DNA from: a virus
Direction: 5' to 3' (one strand)
DNA: 31,327 nucleotides
IMG/VR virus record: IMGVR_UViG_3300030419_000396
Span: 1-31,327 of that record
Part shown: positions 22,730-30,452 of the stretch, one piece after another
How the letters are laid out: every line of letters begins with the position of its first letter
Numbering within the stretch: the first letter of the stretch is position 1
Position numbers and translations under genes: made by a program
The notes under the pieces: generated by a model
Seen by the model: only the letters and a program-made list of their open reading frames with translations
What the model was told of the DNA's origin: nothing
Databases searched by the model: none

Positions 22730-22925
22730 TTACTATATGCGTTAACATATCCATAGCATCTTTTGCTTCAGATGCTTTATGTACTAATTCAATAACATCT
22801 TCTACAATCTTGGGATGTTCACCTACACCCACAGGATTGTTAAGATGTATCTTAATATTTGCTAAAGCTTTATCTCTCTCTGCTGTATAGTGAGACATAA
22901 CTGCTTCTAATATATGTGTTTTCAT
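22710..22925 (-). CDS. 71-residue conserved phage protein
   Basis: The product starts [20 protein letters not shown] and has [19 protein letters not shown] (residues 26-44), a pattern I recognise from small T4-like and cyanophage proteins (HIL-x-A...NPVGIGEHP...). It is helical and acidic toward the C-terminus. No function is established. It shares an ATGA junction with the GIY-YIG gene and overlaps the next gene by 20 bases. Confidence 0.65.
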   Translation of the reverse strand: MKTHILEAVMSHYTAERDKALANIKIHLNNPVGVGEHPKIVEDVIELVHKASEAKDAMDMLTHIVNDEKDH

Positions 22926-23710
22926 ATTCCTTCCTTTATTAATTTAGCTTCACTCATTTTTCTTTTAGTTTCTTCTGTAAGTTTTGTTCCTATAAGAGCT
23001 TCACTTATTTTTCTTTTAGTTTCTTCTGTATGTCTTGTTCCTAATCTAGCTTCACTTATTTTTCTTTTAGTTTCTTCTGTAAGTTTTGTTCCTAATTTAG
23101 CTTCCCTCATTTTTATTTTACTTTCTTCTGTATGTTTTGTTCCTAATTTATATTCCCTCATTTTTCTTTTACTTTCTTCTGTATGTTTCTTACCATAGAA
23201 GTTATTTTTTTCTCCTAATCTAGCTTCACTCATTTTTCTTTTAATTTCTTCTGTATGTTTTGTTCCTAATCTAGCTTCCCTCATTTTTCTTTTACTTTCT
23301 TCTGTATGAGGTGTATAACTTTCAAGAGGTCTATAAAACTTACCACCAACATATGAATTATAAAATGCAGGCTTATCACTACCTTCTACAGTAGCAGTAA
23401 GAACATTCCACTTTACTTGATAGTACATCTCATAGTAACGTAAACTTCTCTTGTTTTTATACTCTGCTATTACTTCAAATGTAAAATATTTTTTACCTAT
23501 CTTTTTAATGTCTTCATTTAAAGATTTACAAGAACCCATATAGGTTTGCCATTTAGATTCTTTCTTATTTTTTCCTGTGTAATATTGTTTACAACCAACA
23601 TAAGCTTTTTTTATTTTAGTATTAGTTATTATATAAACAAAACCAAACTTATCTGCATTAGGAATAAAAGGTTTATCACTTTTATAAAATATCCAATGAT
23701 TATTTACCAT
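22922..23710 (-). CDS. GIY-YIG endonuclease with seven NUMOD3-like repeats
   Basis: The 262-residue product has an N-terminal GIY-YIG nuclease core: GFVYIITN (23-30) and [11 protein letters not shown] (34-44) stand for GIY and YIG, and YYEMYYQ (92-98) carries the probable catalytic Glu. After residue 134 come seven repeats of the NUMOD3 type ([16 protein letters not shown]) at residues 135, 152, 176, 193, 210, 227 and 244. NUMOD3 units are helical DNA-binding modules of phage homing endonucleases. The gene overlaps the upstream gene by seven bases and the downstream one by four, unusual for a selfish free-standing endonuclease. No intron is apparent. Confidence 0.85.
   Translation of the reverse strand: MVNNHWIFYKSDKPFIPNADKFGFVYIITNTKIKKAYVGCKQYYTGKNKKESKWQTYMGSCKSLNEDIKKIGKKYFTFEVIAEYKNKRSLRYYEMYYQVKWNVLTATVEGSDKPAFYNSYVGGKFYRPLESYTPHTEESKRKMREARLGTKHTEEIKRKMSEARLGEKNNFYGKKHTEESKRKMREYKLGTKHTEESKIKMREAKLGTKLTEETKRKISEARLGTRHTEETKRKISEALIGTKLTEETKRKMSEAKLIKEGI
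22925..23308 (-). repeat. Seven tandem 51-base coding repeats (NUMOD3)
   Basis: The 3' half of the endonuclease gene is seven near-identical units with a 51-base (17-residue) period. A 21-base (seven-residue) insertion encoding EKNNFYG stretches the second-to-third interval to 24 residues. Variation is mostly H/L before TEE, S/T/I within TEE-x, and M/I in the middle. The reading frame is kept throughout. Confidence 0.85.
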
Positions 23711-24567
23711 TCTAATATTTCCTCTACTCTAGGTTCTTTATAAACTTGTGTAAGATATGTCGTACCTTTTTCATATTTAAAAGCACGAAGTCCTTGACCA
23801 TTGTTAGCATCAGACCAACACTCTCTTTTATGAGGACAAAAAACACAGCTAATAGCAAGCTTCCTATTCCCACTACTACCTTCAGGAATATCACTATAAC
23901 ATCTATCAGGAACTGTTTTAGAATCCAAAGCACCTTTGAGATATTGTACTCTTTCTTTTGCATTTATCATCTCCATATCATGCACTCTTGTTAGTGCAAT
24001 GTTACCATGTTGTTTATCTATTGCTAAAAAGTAAGCTTCTTTAACACCATTACCTTCAGAGTATGCAGATATTTGTGCTATATAACCAAAAGGGTCATCA
24101 TCAGCTAGTCTATTATTAGCAAACTTTTTAAATGCAAAACCACTAGCACTTTTACAATCCACTAACACACCATCTATTTTACAATCTTGATGTCCTTTAA
24201 TACCTTCTACCTCTACTTCTTTTTGTTCTTCTGTAACTGTATGTCCTGCTACTCTAGATAAAAGTATAAGTAAATCTTCTAGTATATGTCCATATAAAAA
24301 TTTAATTCTTGTTGATGGAGCTAAAGGTCTAGCTTCTGAATTAGAATGTTTGTCATACCATAACTGTCTTGTAGGTTTACCTATAGAAGACAAAGATAAT
24401 TTTCTTTGTTTCTGTGGTTGTTCATTTAAAACAGTTTTAATATTATTAGTTACATTTTTTGTAAACTCTTTTAAATGTTTTTCTAAATCTTCTTCATTTA
24501 TTTGATTAATAATACTTGGTTCAAATAAGTTATATATATCTTCTACTAATGTATCTATTGTTTTCAT
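23704..24567 (-). CDS. PD-(D/E)XK nuclease, Cas4/RecB-like, with four-cysteine cluster
   Basis: The 287-residue product has the RecB-family motifs in order: GHILED (E97), [10 protein letters not shown] (D128, D132), LVDCKSAS (D137, K139) and YIAQISAY (Q165, Y169; the QxxxY motif). A C-terminal block holds C223, then C241-x2-C244-x5-C250, a layout reminiscent of the Fe-S cluster of Cas4/AddB-type nucleases, although there the first Cys usually lies N-terminal. It probably trims DNA ends in replication, recombination or host DNA breakdown. The start lies ten bases after the T-tract of the ssb terminator and no Shine-Dalgarno is visible. Confidence 0.8.
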   Translation of the reverse strand: MKTIDTLVEDIYNLFEPSIINQINEEDLEKHLKEFTKNVTNNIKTVLNEQPQKQRKLSLSSIGKPTRQLWYDKHSNSEARPLAPSTRIKFLYGHILEDLLILLSRVAGHTVTEEQKEVEVEGIKGHQDCKIDGVLVDCKSASGFAFKKFANNRLADDDPFGYIAQISAYSEGNGVKEAYFLAIDKQHGNIALTRVHDMEMINAKERVQYLKGALDSKTVPDRCYSDIPEGSSGNRKLAISCVFCPHKRECWSDANNGQGLRAFKYEKGTTYLTQVYKEPRVEEILEW

Positions 24568-24570
24568 AAT

Positions 24571-24627
24571 AAAAAAATGGGGAGACCAAGCTGATTACTG
24601 TATGTTGGTTTTTGCCAGAACTCCCCA
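24571..24627 (-). terminator. Intrinsic terminator after the ssDNA-binding protein gene
   Basis: On the minus strand TGGGGAG (24627-24621) pairs with CTCCCCA (24584-24578), extended inward by ACCAA with TTGGT after an unpaired stretch, then seven T. The 3' half is the same as at the hsp20 terminator. It lies 18 bases after the stop codon. The next gene starts only four bases past the T-tract. Confidence 0.75.
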
Positions 24628-24644
24628 TGTCCTTTCTTATTTAT

Positions 24645-25121
24645 TTAAGAAGCAAACTTTGCATCTACATCTTCAGTAGAAACAAAGCCATCAGGTACAA
24701 CATCAAATGCGTTATCTGCATCTGCATCTGCATTGTAAGGAATTAAATTAGTAACCTGTACTGCCCTTAAATCAGCAGACACTCCAGACTTACCACCAAA
24801 CTCCCAGTCATATGTAGAGTACAACACATTAACTTCTGAACCATTACCAATTAAAGTATTAATCATAGCTCTCTTCTGTGCATCTACAACTTCTGGTGAT
24901 TTGTTTAAATCACCTCGTTTGTTCTTAACTTTTCTTTTGATGGTAACAAAGTCTCCTCTGTCATCACCTTTATTCTTAACATTAAGACCATCTTCTTGAG
25001 CCATCTTTTTATTCTTCGCATCAAGATTACCTACATCAATAGTCCACACACCATCAGAATCAAATGTTGTGTTAGGGCTTGTTATGCTCGCCCAATAAGC
25101 ATTTCCTTTTAATACACTCAT
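24645..25121 (-). CDS. Probable single-stranded DNA-binding protein
   Basis: The 158-residue product begins LKGNAYWASITSPNTTFDSD, has a Lys/Arg-rich middle (DFVTIKRKVKNKRGD) and a beta-type core (EVNVLYSTYDWEFGGK, SADLRAVQVTNLI). It ends in an acidic tail (ADADADNAFDVVPDG), as in T7 gp2.5 and other phage ssDNA-binding proteins, where the tail recruits partners. Position between two nucleases next to polymerase and primase supports this. A Shine-Dalgarno AAAGGA precedes it. The single-gene unit with its own consensus promoter and terminator suggests high expression. Assignment rests on shape and context. Confidence 0.7.
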   Translation of the reverse strand: MSVLKGNAYWASITSPNTTFDSDGVWTIDVGNLDAKNKKMAQEDGLNVKNKGDDRGDFVTIKRKVKNKRGDLNKSPEVVDAQKRAMINTLIGNGSEVNVLYSTYDWEFGGKSGVSADLRAVQVTNLIPYNADADADNAFDVVPDGFVSTEDVDAKFAS

Positions 25122-25144
25122 ATTATTTTCCTTTCAAAATTAAA

Positions 25145-25173
25145 ATTATAGCAGAGTTATACATTTTTGTCAA
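25145..25173 (-). promoter_or_regulatory. Full-consensus promoter for the ssDNA-binding protein gene
   Basis: TTGACA (25173-25168) and TATAAT (25150-25145) with a 17-base spacer and an extended -10 (TGCTATAAT), a perfect sigma70 consensus. The -35 box overlaps the TGA stop of the upstream nuclease gene. The predicted leader is about 17 bases and contains AAAGGA. Confidence 0.85.
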
Positions 25174-25715
25174 GATTTTTTTAACCAAATAAATGTTTTA
25201 TCTAACTCAATAATCTTACACATTTCTATTCTTGATATTAAATCTTTCTTACCTTGATAACTCCTACCCCAAACTTTATAGTTTGCATTTTTAAATGAAG
25301 CAACTCTCTTTGTTACATCAACAATACTCTCACACATATTTCGAAGCTGTGTTGTATCTGCAAATACAAAGTCTTCTTTGCGTTCAAAAACAATATAATC
25401 AGATTTGCTATATAACCAACCTGCATCTCCCATAGTATTTTTGAACTCCACTACAGTCCATAAGTCATCAAATCCCTTTGACTTATCTGTTCCTGTTCTT
25501 CTAGCTTTTATATCTACTGTAAGTTTTTTATCTCCTTTCGTTAACATTAAATCAATGTGGTCATACATATTTTGTTGAGGAGAAGCAACCTTTACTCTAT
25601 AACCTCTTCTAATTGCTTCATCTACAAAAAAATTTTCTACTGTAGTACCTCTTTTAATATAATCTTTGTGGTCTTTTCTACCCACAAATTCTTTGACTAA
25701 TGTGTTTGTGCCCAT
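25170..25715 (-). CDS. Probable PD-(D/E)XK-type endonuclease
   Basis: The start at 25715 is preferred (GGAAGG six to seven bases upstream); a start six codons earlier is possible. The 181-residue product contains DHIDLMLTKGDKKLTVDIKA then RR, with the D...D-x-K layout of PD-(D/E)XK nucleases (DHID and VDIK, about residues 53-77), and a downstream block FKNTMGDAGWLYSKSDYIVF. Similar proteins lie beside polymerase genes in pelagiphages. A structure-specific or host-DNA-degrading role is likely; T7 gp3 analogy is only functional. It overlaps the polymerase gene by 19 bases. Confidence 0.6.
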   Translation of the reverse strand: MGTNTLVKEFVGRKDHKDYIKRGTTVENFFVDEAIRRGYRVKVASPQQNMYDHIDLMLTKGDKKLTVDIKARRTGTDKSKGFDDLWTVVEFKNTMGDAGWLYSKSDYIVFERKEDFVFADTTQLRNMCESIVDVTKRVASFKNANYKVWGRSYQGKKDLISRIEMCKIIELDKTFIWLKKS

Positions 25716-27331
25716 GTTGTACCTTCCTTCCATTCATTGTCTAGTGGACATTTCATTTGCAACTGTTGTTCTGTATCCTTCATTGCATCTTTGGTAATAC
25801 TACCAAATTTCTGTACATCTTTTTTAGAAACTTCATATTGATATTCATCATGTATTGAAGCAACTAATTTAGCATCTACTCCAGATGTTTGTATTCTTTT
25901 ATTCATATTAATTAACCATAACTTGCATACGACTGCACCTGCTCCTTGTAATAAGGTATTTAATGCAGCATGTGGAGAACGCACATGGAGTAATCTACCA
26001 TCAATACCTTTTATCTTACCTTGTATACCTGCTTTTGTAACACCATCTCTAACTTTTTTTAGAGCAGGCATATTGGATAAAAATCTATTCATTAATTCTT
26101 GTCCTTCTTTTGCACCTTTACCTACTATACTACCTATCTTACTAGCACCTGCACCATACATAAAAGCATAAATAAATGTTTTAGCTTGGTCTCTATCTGA
26201 TATACCTGCCATTCTCATATTAGCAGTATGTATATCTCCATTCAAAACTTCTTCAGTAAAATTAGTATCATTCATTAAATGTGCTAAACATCTTAATTCT
26301 AATCCACTAGCATCTGTACCTACAATGGAGTGAGTGTAGGGATTTTCAACTGTCCAACAATCTCTACACTCTTTTCCATAAGGAGAACGAACAGCAGGAA
26401 TTTGAGCCATGTTAGGACTGTGATGTGCCATACGACCAGTTATGGTTTTTAAAGTATGTACTCGACCATGTACTCTACCATCTTTATCATCACAAGCATC
26501 TATCCATGACTTAATTTGTGCTATTCTTTTCTGAAGTAACAAGTACCTAGAAATCTTTTTAGCTTCTGGTAAATTAATACCATCTAATACTTCTTCATTA
26601 ACAATTACATTACCTTTGTCTGTATGTTTTTTAGGTTTCCACCCTATCTCTATAAGCCTATCAGCTATCTGTTGTCTAGAACCTATATTAAAAGGTATGT
26701 ATTTTGTTTTTGTTTTTAAATCTTTTCTTGTTGGGTCAAATCTTATACGACCCCACTTCTCTAACTCATTAGCTTCATCTAGTAAAGTATTGTGTAAACA
26801 CATAGCTTTTTTTACATCAAGATAAAAACCATTCTTTTCTTGTTGGTCTATAATAACTCTTACTTGGTGTTCTAAATCAATAGAAGATTTGGAAAAACCT
26901 TGACCTTCTTTTTTTAAATAATTATATAACTTATGTGTTATATCTACATCTTGCATACAATATCTTCTTAACTCTTCTGTATATTTACCAAAAGAATCTA
27001 TCTCTCCTTTAGGAAATTTAAATCTATCTCCCCATACTCTTAATCCATGACCACCTTCTCTCATAGGATTAAATAACTGTGATAGTATTAATGTATCTAA
27101 TACTTGTGCAGGTTTAATTTCCACACCTAATAATCTATTTAAAATAGGTGCATCAAATGATAAACCATTGTGCATAATATATTGGTCAATATCTTTAGAC
27201 CAACTTTTAAATACATGCATATTATCAGGGTCAAATACTGTAGACACATTTGTTTCTATATCTTTAGCAACAATACAATTAACTACTGAAGCATTTATTT
27301 GGTCTGTTTCTATATCAAGAACTACTTTCAT
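25697..27331 (-). CDS. polA: DNA polymerase, family A
   Basis: The start at 27331 follows AAAGGAG and puts the first exonuclease motif at residues 6-9; an upstream in-frame ATG would add 15 residues. The 544-residue enzyme keeps the 3'-5' exonuclease (DIETD; IMHNGLSFDAPIL; YCMQD) and the palm/fingers: motif A VGTDASGLELR, motif B RDQAKTFIYAFMYG, motif C SIHDEYQYE. The residue at the position of E. coli Phe762 is Tyr (Y388 here), as in T7. No 5' nuclease domain is present. It is shorter than T7 polymerase (704). Replicates the phage genome. Confidence 0.95.
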   Translation of the reverse strand: MKVVLDIETDQINASVVNCIVAKDIETNVSTVFDPDNMHVFKSWSKDIDQYIMHNGLSFDAPILNRLLGVEIKPAQVLDTLILSQLFNPMREGGHGLRVWGDRFKFPKGEIDSFGKYTEELRRYCMQDVDITHKLYNYLKKEGQGFSKSSIDLEHQVRVIIDQQEKNGFYLDVKKAMCLHNTLLDEANELEKWGRIRFDPTRKDLKTKTKYIPFNIGSRQQIADRLIEIGWKPKKHTDKGNVIVNEEVLDGINLPEAKKISRYLLLQKRIAQIKSWIDACDDKDGRVHGRVHTLKTITGRMAHHSPNMAQIPAVRSPYGKECRDCWTVENPYTHSIVGTDASGLELRCLAHLMNDTNFTEEVLNGDIHTANMRMAGISDRDQAKTFIYAFMYGAGASKIGSIVGKGAKEGQELMNRFLSNMPALKKVRDGVTKAGIQGKIKGIDGRLLHVRSPHAALNTLLQGAGAVVCKLWLINMNKRIQTSGVDAKLVASIHDEYQYEVSKKDVQKFGSITKDAMKDTEQQLQMKCPLDNEWKEGTTWAQTH

Positions 27332-27548
27332 GTTGCTCCTTTCCACACCAACTACATTCTTCTCCTTCGCCAACAAACATTTCCATTTTTTCTACTGGAC
27401 AAACATGATACCACATCCAATGTCCATCATGTTTAGTTAGTTTGCCTTCATAATTTTCATTAAATAAAACTTTTCTTGCTTTCACTATAATCCTCTTTTC
27501 TTTAAATGTTAATTCTTTTGGCTTATAAACTATTTTGTTTTTAACCAT
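27315..27548 (-). CDS. 77-residue zinc-binding protein
   Basis: The start at 27548 lies inside the end of the preceding gene; an earlier in-frame start is possible. The product is basic at the N-terminus (MVKNKIVYKPKELTFKEKRI) and has HVCPVEKMEMFVGEGEECSW then CGKEQ, a C...C-x2-C set with nearby His that could hold one zinc ion. Zinc-ribbon proteins in this position may assist replication or transcription. It overlaps both the preceding gene and the polymerase start. Confidence 0.6.
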   Translation of the reverse strand: MVKNKIVYKPKELTFKEKRIIVKARKVLFNENYEGKLTKHDGHWMWYHVCPVEKMEMFVGEGEECSWCGKEQHESSS

Positions 27549-27727
27549 TCTTTGTACCCTTCTTCCCAACTTGGTTTATCTTCTTTATCTTTGTGACCCC
27601 AATACACTAGGTGAAAGGCATCACATTCAGGACAAGAAAGATTAGTAACAATAGCATAGTCTTCATATTCTTCACAATCATGGTCACCACCCCATATTAA
27701 TTCTGTTCCACAGTTATAACATTTCAT
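27530..27727 (-). CDS. 65-residue zinc-ribbon protein
   Basis: The product has two CxxC knuckles: CYNC (C3, C6) and CPEC (C32, C35), separated by an acidic loop with His, the layout of a zinc ribbon. The end is acidic and aromatic (DKPSWEEGYKEWLK). The start directly abuts the MT-A70 stop. Small zinc ribbons of this type occur in many phages; the function is unknown. Confidence 0.7.
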   Translation of the reverse strand: MKCYNCGTELIWGGDHDCEEYEDYAIVTNLSCPECDAFHLVYWGHKDKEDKPSWEEGYKEWLKTK

Positions 27728-28261
27728 TTATACCTCATTTCCCCAGACATCCCAACCTTCTGTTTTTTGTCTAGCAAATAATTCTATTCTTGATAAATCT
27801 CCACACAATTCTACAATTTTATCTCTAACACAGTTAGGTTTTTTAGAATGACTTTCTATTGGTTCATATATTATTTGATGCACACTACTAGAAACTCTTT
27901 TTGGTTTACCTTTAGTAGCAAGTAAACATATTTCATTGTTTGCTCTTGTCCAATAACCTAATCCCCAAAATAAACTATCACTTTTTTTATTCTTTTTCAT
28001 CCAACTAAAACCACAAGTCTTATATGTAAAACCCCAATCTGTTATTGTTTTTAATCCTTGGATTAAACAAGGATATGTTACCCATAAAAATAATATACAA
28101 TTATCTTTTGATATAGTTGATACAGGTAAATTACTTATATCTTCTTCACTCATACATGAGTAATGTTTTTCAGGGCTTCTATCTTTTCCTTTATCAGAAT
28201 AAGTTTTAAAAGACCAAGGTGGGTCTGCATATATAATATCATATGTTTTATTTGGAAACAT
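27728..28261 (-). CDS. MT-A70-family adenine N6-methyltransferase
   Basis: The 177-residue product starts with the catalytic DPPW motif (YDIIYADPPWSFKTYSDKGK, D13-W16), followed by HYSCMSEEDI and LFLWVT, then GFTYKTCGFSWMKK and NNEICLLATKGKP, in the order of MT-A70 enzymes. These methylate the N6 of adenine in DNA or RNA. No matching restriction enzyme is seen, so it is an orphan methylase, perhaps protecting phage DNA. It begins in a TAATG junction with the primase-helicase gene and has a consensus promoter about 30 bases upstream. Confidence 0.88.
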   Translation of the reverse strand: MFPNKTYDIIYADPPWSFKTYSDKGKDRSPEKHYSCMSEEDISNLPVSTISKDNCILFLWVTYPCLIQGLKTITDWGFTYKTCGFSWMKKNKKSDSLFWGLGYWTRANNEICLLATKGKPKRVSSSVHQIIYEPIESHSKKPNCVRDKIVELCGDLSRIELFARQKTEGWDVWGNEV

Positions 28262-29907
28262 TAAAAAGGTACCTCTTCTTTATTATTTTCTGCATTATAG
28301 TCTACTTCATAAGGATTGTCAATCTCTTTCATGCGACCTGTCTCTTTATTATAATGTAGATGTGTAGCTATACCTGTGTCTCCTGTATATCTATTCTTTA
28401 ATATACGAATCGTTGTAGTATTAGATTTAACTTCATCATCATCTTGTTGATTTCTTTCTAATCCAATCACACCATCAGATAGATGAGCAATACTTGCACT
28501 ACCTCGTAAATGTGAAAGTGTAATTTCTTTACCATTCTCGTGTCCTGCATCACCTGAAGGTCTTCGTAGATGTGATACTAATAACATACCAATGTTTGTT
28601 TGTTCTACAAGACTTCGTAGCTTGGTCATTAATACATCAATAGACTTTCTCTCATCTCCTTCATCTTGTCCAGACACAAGGATAGATAAGTGGTCTACAA
28701 ATATCCATTTACATTCTAATGCTTGTGCCATATATCTTACTCGTGATAGTATCTCGTCATTGTCAATAGAACCAAAGTGGTCAAAGGCAAAGAACCTACC
28801 AGAACCTATGGTATTCTTTTGATATTCTTGTAATTGCTTTCTACTAAAACAATTATCTCTAATCTCTTTGATATATAATCTAGCATTAGCTTCTACTGAC
28901 ATAATATTAAATGCAGTATTTTTAATACTCTCTTCTAATGCAAGTATACCTATGTTATGATTTGTATTTTTGAGTAAATGATGCATGAGTTCTCTCATAA
29001 TAGAAGACTTACCCATACCTGCACCAGATGTAAATGTAATTAACTCACCTGTTCTCATACCATAAGTCTTTTCATTCATCTTACCCCAAGGATATGGTAC
29101 TGTTTCACAATACTCTTCTGTATATAAAGCATCTCCTAAATCTCGAAGATTTGTAATTCCTGCAGGTGTGTAAGGTTGTGCGTTCCACCATGCTTGTGAA
29201 AACTTTTCTCTCTTACCCATCTTTAGATATTCGTTTGCATCTTTGAATTCCATGTTCATAATCTTACATTTGTTTGGACTAAACAACTGTGCCACCTTCT
29301 CACTAGCTTCTTGTCCTTGCTTATCCATATCAAATGATATGACTATATTTTGAAAGCTATCTAAATATTCAAAAGCTTTTCTACAATCTCGTACTGCAGA
29401 ACCTGCACCTGTTTTTACAGACACACAAGCCCATTTGCTACCTAATAATTCATAGGCAGACATAGCATCTACTTCGCCTTCAGTTATAGTTATATATTTA
29501 CCACCACCTGTGAACAAATTTTGTCCAAACAATGTAGCTTCAGTTATATTTCCTTCTACCCACATATTTTTAGTGGCAACATCTCTTACTTTGTTTCCTA
29601 TGTTAGCACCACTTTCATTATAGTATTTATAAATGTGGTGTGTATTTATACTACCCTGTACTTTTACACTTGTATTATATTTCTGTGCAGTTTCTTTGTT
29701 AATATTTCTTTCTGTTAATGCACCTGTCGTACCTACAGTTTTAATAACACTCTCTGTAGGCATAGGCACTACTTTTTCTTGTTGCATATTCTCTCCAAAT
29801 CTAGTGTTGCAGGAAAAACAATAACTGTAACCTTCAGAATGTTTAACATTCCCATCACTTGAACCACATTTAGGACAAGCACCCCTGTCTAGCCATTTTT
29901 TCTCCAT
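28261..29907 (-). CDS. Primase-helicase, T7 gp4-like
   Basis: The 548-residue product has an N-terminal zinc ribbon (C11, C14, C30, C33), a Toprim primase core (ITITEGEVDAMSAYE with E143; ISFDMDKQG with D193 and D195) and a RecA-type helicase with Walker A SGAGMGKSS (294-302), a Walker B-like WIFVDHLSILVSG and LLVSHLRRP. The acidic tail (EEVPF) resembles the polymerase-contact tail of T7 gp4. It unwinds DNA and makes primers at the fork. A promoter with -10 TATAAT lies just upstream, so the leader is very short. The Shine-Dalgarno is AGGGGA. Confidence 0.92.
   Translation of the reverse strand: MEKKWLDRGACPKCGSSDGNVKHSEGYSYCFSCNTRFGENMQQEKVVPMPTESVIKTVGTTGALTERNINKETAQKYNTSVKVQGSINTHHIYKYYNESGANIGNKVRDVATKNMWVEGNITEATLFGQNLFTGGGKYITITEGEVDAMSAYELLGSKWACVSVKTGAGSAVRDCRKAFEYLDSFQNIVISFDMDKQGQEASEKVAQLFSPNKCKIMNMEFKDANEYLKMGKREKFSQAWWNAQPYTPAGITNLRDLGDALYTEEYCETVPYPWGKMNEKTYGMRTGELITFTSGAGMGKSSIMRELMHHLLKNTNHNIGILALEESIKNTAFNIMSVEANARLYIKEIRDNCFSRKQLQEYQKNTIGSGRFFAFDHFGSIDNDEILSRVRYMAQALECKWIFVDHLSILVSGQDEGDERKSIDVLMTKLRSLVEQTNIGMLLVSHLRRPSGDAGHENGKEITLSHLRGSASIAHLSDGVIGLERNQQDDDEVKSNTTTIRILKNRYTGDTGIATHLHYNKETGRMKEIDNPYEVDYNAENNKEEVPF
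28294..28322 (-). promoter_or_regulatory. Full-consensus promoter inside the primase-helicase gene
   Basis: TTGACA (28322-28317) and TATAAT (28299-28294) with a 17-base spacer, encoded as part of the acidic C-terminal tail (codons for IDNPYEVDYNAE). The start site is expected near 28287, about 26 bases before the MT-A70 start. It would drive MT-A70, the zinc proteins and DNA polymerase. Confidence 0.75.
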
Positions 29908-29919
29908 AATTTCCCCTAT

Positions 29920-29948
29920 ATTATATATTATAAAATGTATTTAGTCAA
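29920..29948 (-). promoter_or_regulatory. Sigma70-type promoter for the primase-helicase
   Basis: TTGACT (29948-29943) and TATAAT (29925-29920), 17-base spacer. The -35 overlaps the TAA of the preceding gene. A second TATAAT at 29932-29927 lies inside the spacer. From the first -10 the leader is only about six bases and would lack the Shine-Dalgarno; from the second it is about 13. Confidence 0.65.
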
Positions 29949-30120
29949 TATTAAAAGAACTATTATATAACCTTTTATATGCACCCATATCAGATTCTGT
30001 TCTTTCTTCTATATCTTTTTTAGCTAACTCCATAGCTTCAAAAGATTCAAAACCCTCTTCTAAATATTCATAGTATCTTTCTTTAATTAACTGTTTCATT
30101 TCTTGTTCTAACAAATTCAT
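29941..30120 (-). CDS. 59-residue helical protein
   Basis: A frame from ATG 30118-30120 to TAA 29941-29943 encodes a charged, mostly helical product (NLLEQEMKQLIKERYYEYLE, then EGFESFEAMELAKKDIEERT). It has no signal or membrane segment and is not recognised. The stop codon overlaps the -35 box of the primase promoter. A weak purine-rich AGAGAAG lies upstream of the start. Confidence 0.6.
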   Translation of the reverse strand: MNLLEQEMKQLIKERYYEYLEEGFESFEAMELAKKDIEERTESDMGAYKRLYNSSFNID

Positions 30121-30130
30121 TTTTCTTCTC

Positions 30131-30268
30131 TTATAACGAAATTAAATAAAATAAAAAACTAATAAATAAAATTATAGGAAAAATATGATTGACCCATAAT
30201 TTTTTTTCTTTGCTTTTTTTAAACCATTTACCTGTAGCTTTTAATCTTCTTTCTCTTTCTCTACTCAT
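30131..30268 (-). CDS. 45-residue basic membrane protein
   Basis: The start overlaps the end of the coiled-coil gene by eight bases (ATGAGTAG). The first half is basic (SRERERRLKATGKWFKKSKE) and the second is one hydrophobic helix (IFPIILFISFLFYLISL), giving an N-in/C-out tail-anchored shape. It is not recognised; interaction with host membrane complexes is a possibility for such small early phage proteins. Confidence 0.55.
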   Translation of the reverse strand: MSRERERRLKATGKWFKKSKEKKLWVNHIFPIILFISFLFYLISL

Positions 30269-30452
30269 CTTTAATATGACTTGCATCTGGATTTTCTACA
30301 ACTAAATCATAACCAAAATCACTTTGTATTCTTTTATATTGACTTAACTCTTTTTCTAAAATAGAAACTTTAGAATTTAATTCTGTAATTCTTTTTCGTA
30401 GTATATTTATTTCTTTAGCTTCTTCTTTAATCTGTTGTTTTAATATATCCAT
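30261..30452 (-). CDS. 63-residue coiled-coil protein
   Basis: Residues 3-42 form a clear heptad coiled coil (LKQQIKEEAKEINILRKRIT then LNSKVSILEKELSQY), with a short polar tail (NPDASHIKDE). It should dimerise. It begins in a TAATG junction. No homologue is recognised; small early coiled-coil proteins may bind host factors, but nothing in the sequence shows which. Confidence 0.6.
   Translation of the reverse strand: MDILKQQIKEEAKEINILRKRITELNSKVSILEKELSQYKRIQSDFGYDLVVENPDASHIKDE

Noticed and set aside
22914-23198. Plus-strand frame of 94 hydrophobic residues with repeats
   Set aside because: It is the antisense of the Lys/Glu-rich NUMOD3 repeats. Antisense of such codons gives Leu/Phe/Ser-rich frames by default, and every neighbour is on the minus strand.
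22925-23308. Regular 51-base repeats that might be a CRISPR array or non-coding satellite
   Set aside because: The repeats are contiguous, have no spacers and keep the reading frame of the GIY-YIG gene as NUMOD3-like units.
22922-23710. Group I intron or interrupted gene around the GIY-YIG endonuclease
   Set aside because: The flanking genes end and start within it by 7- and 4-base overlaps and look complete. No split gene or intron core was seen.
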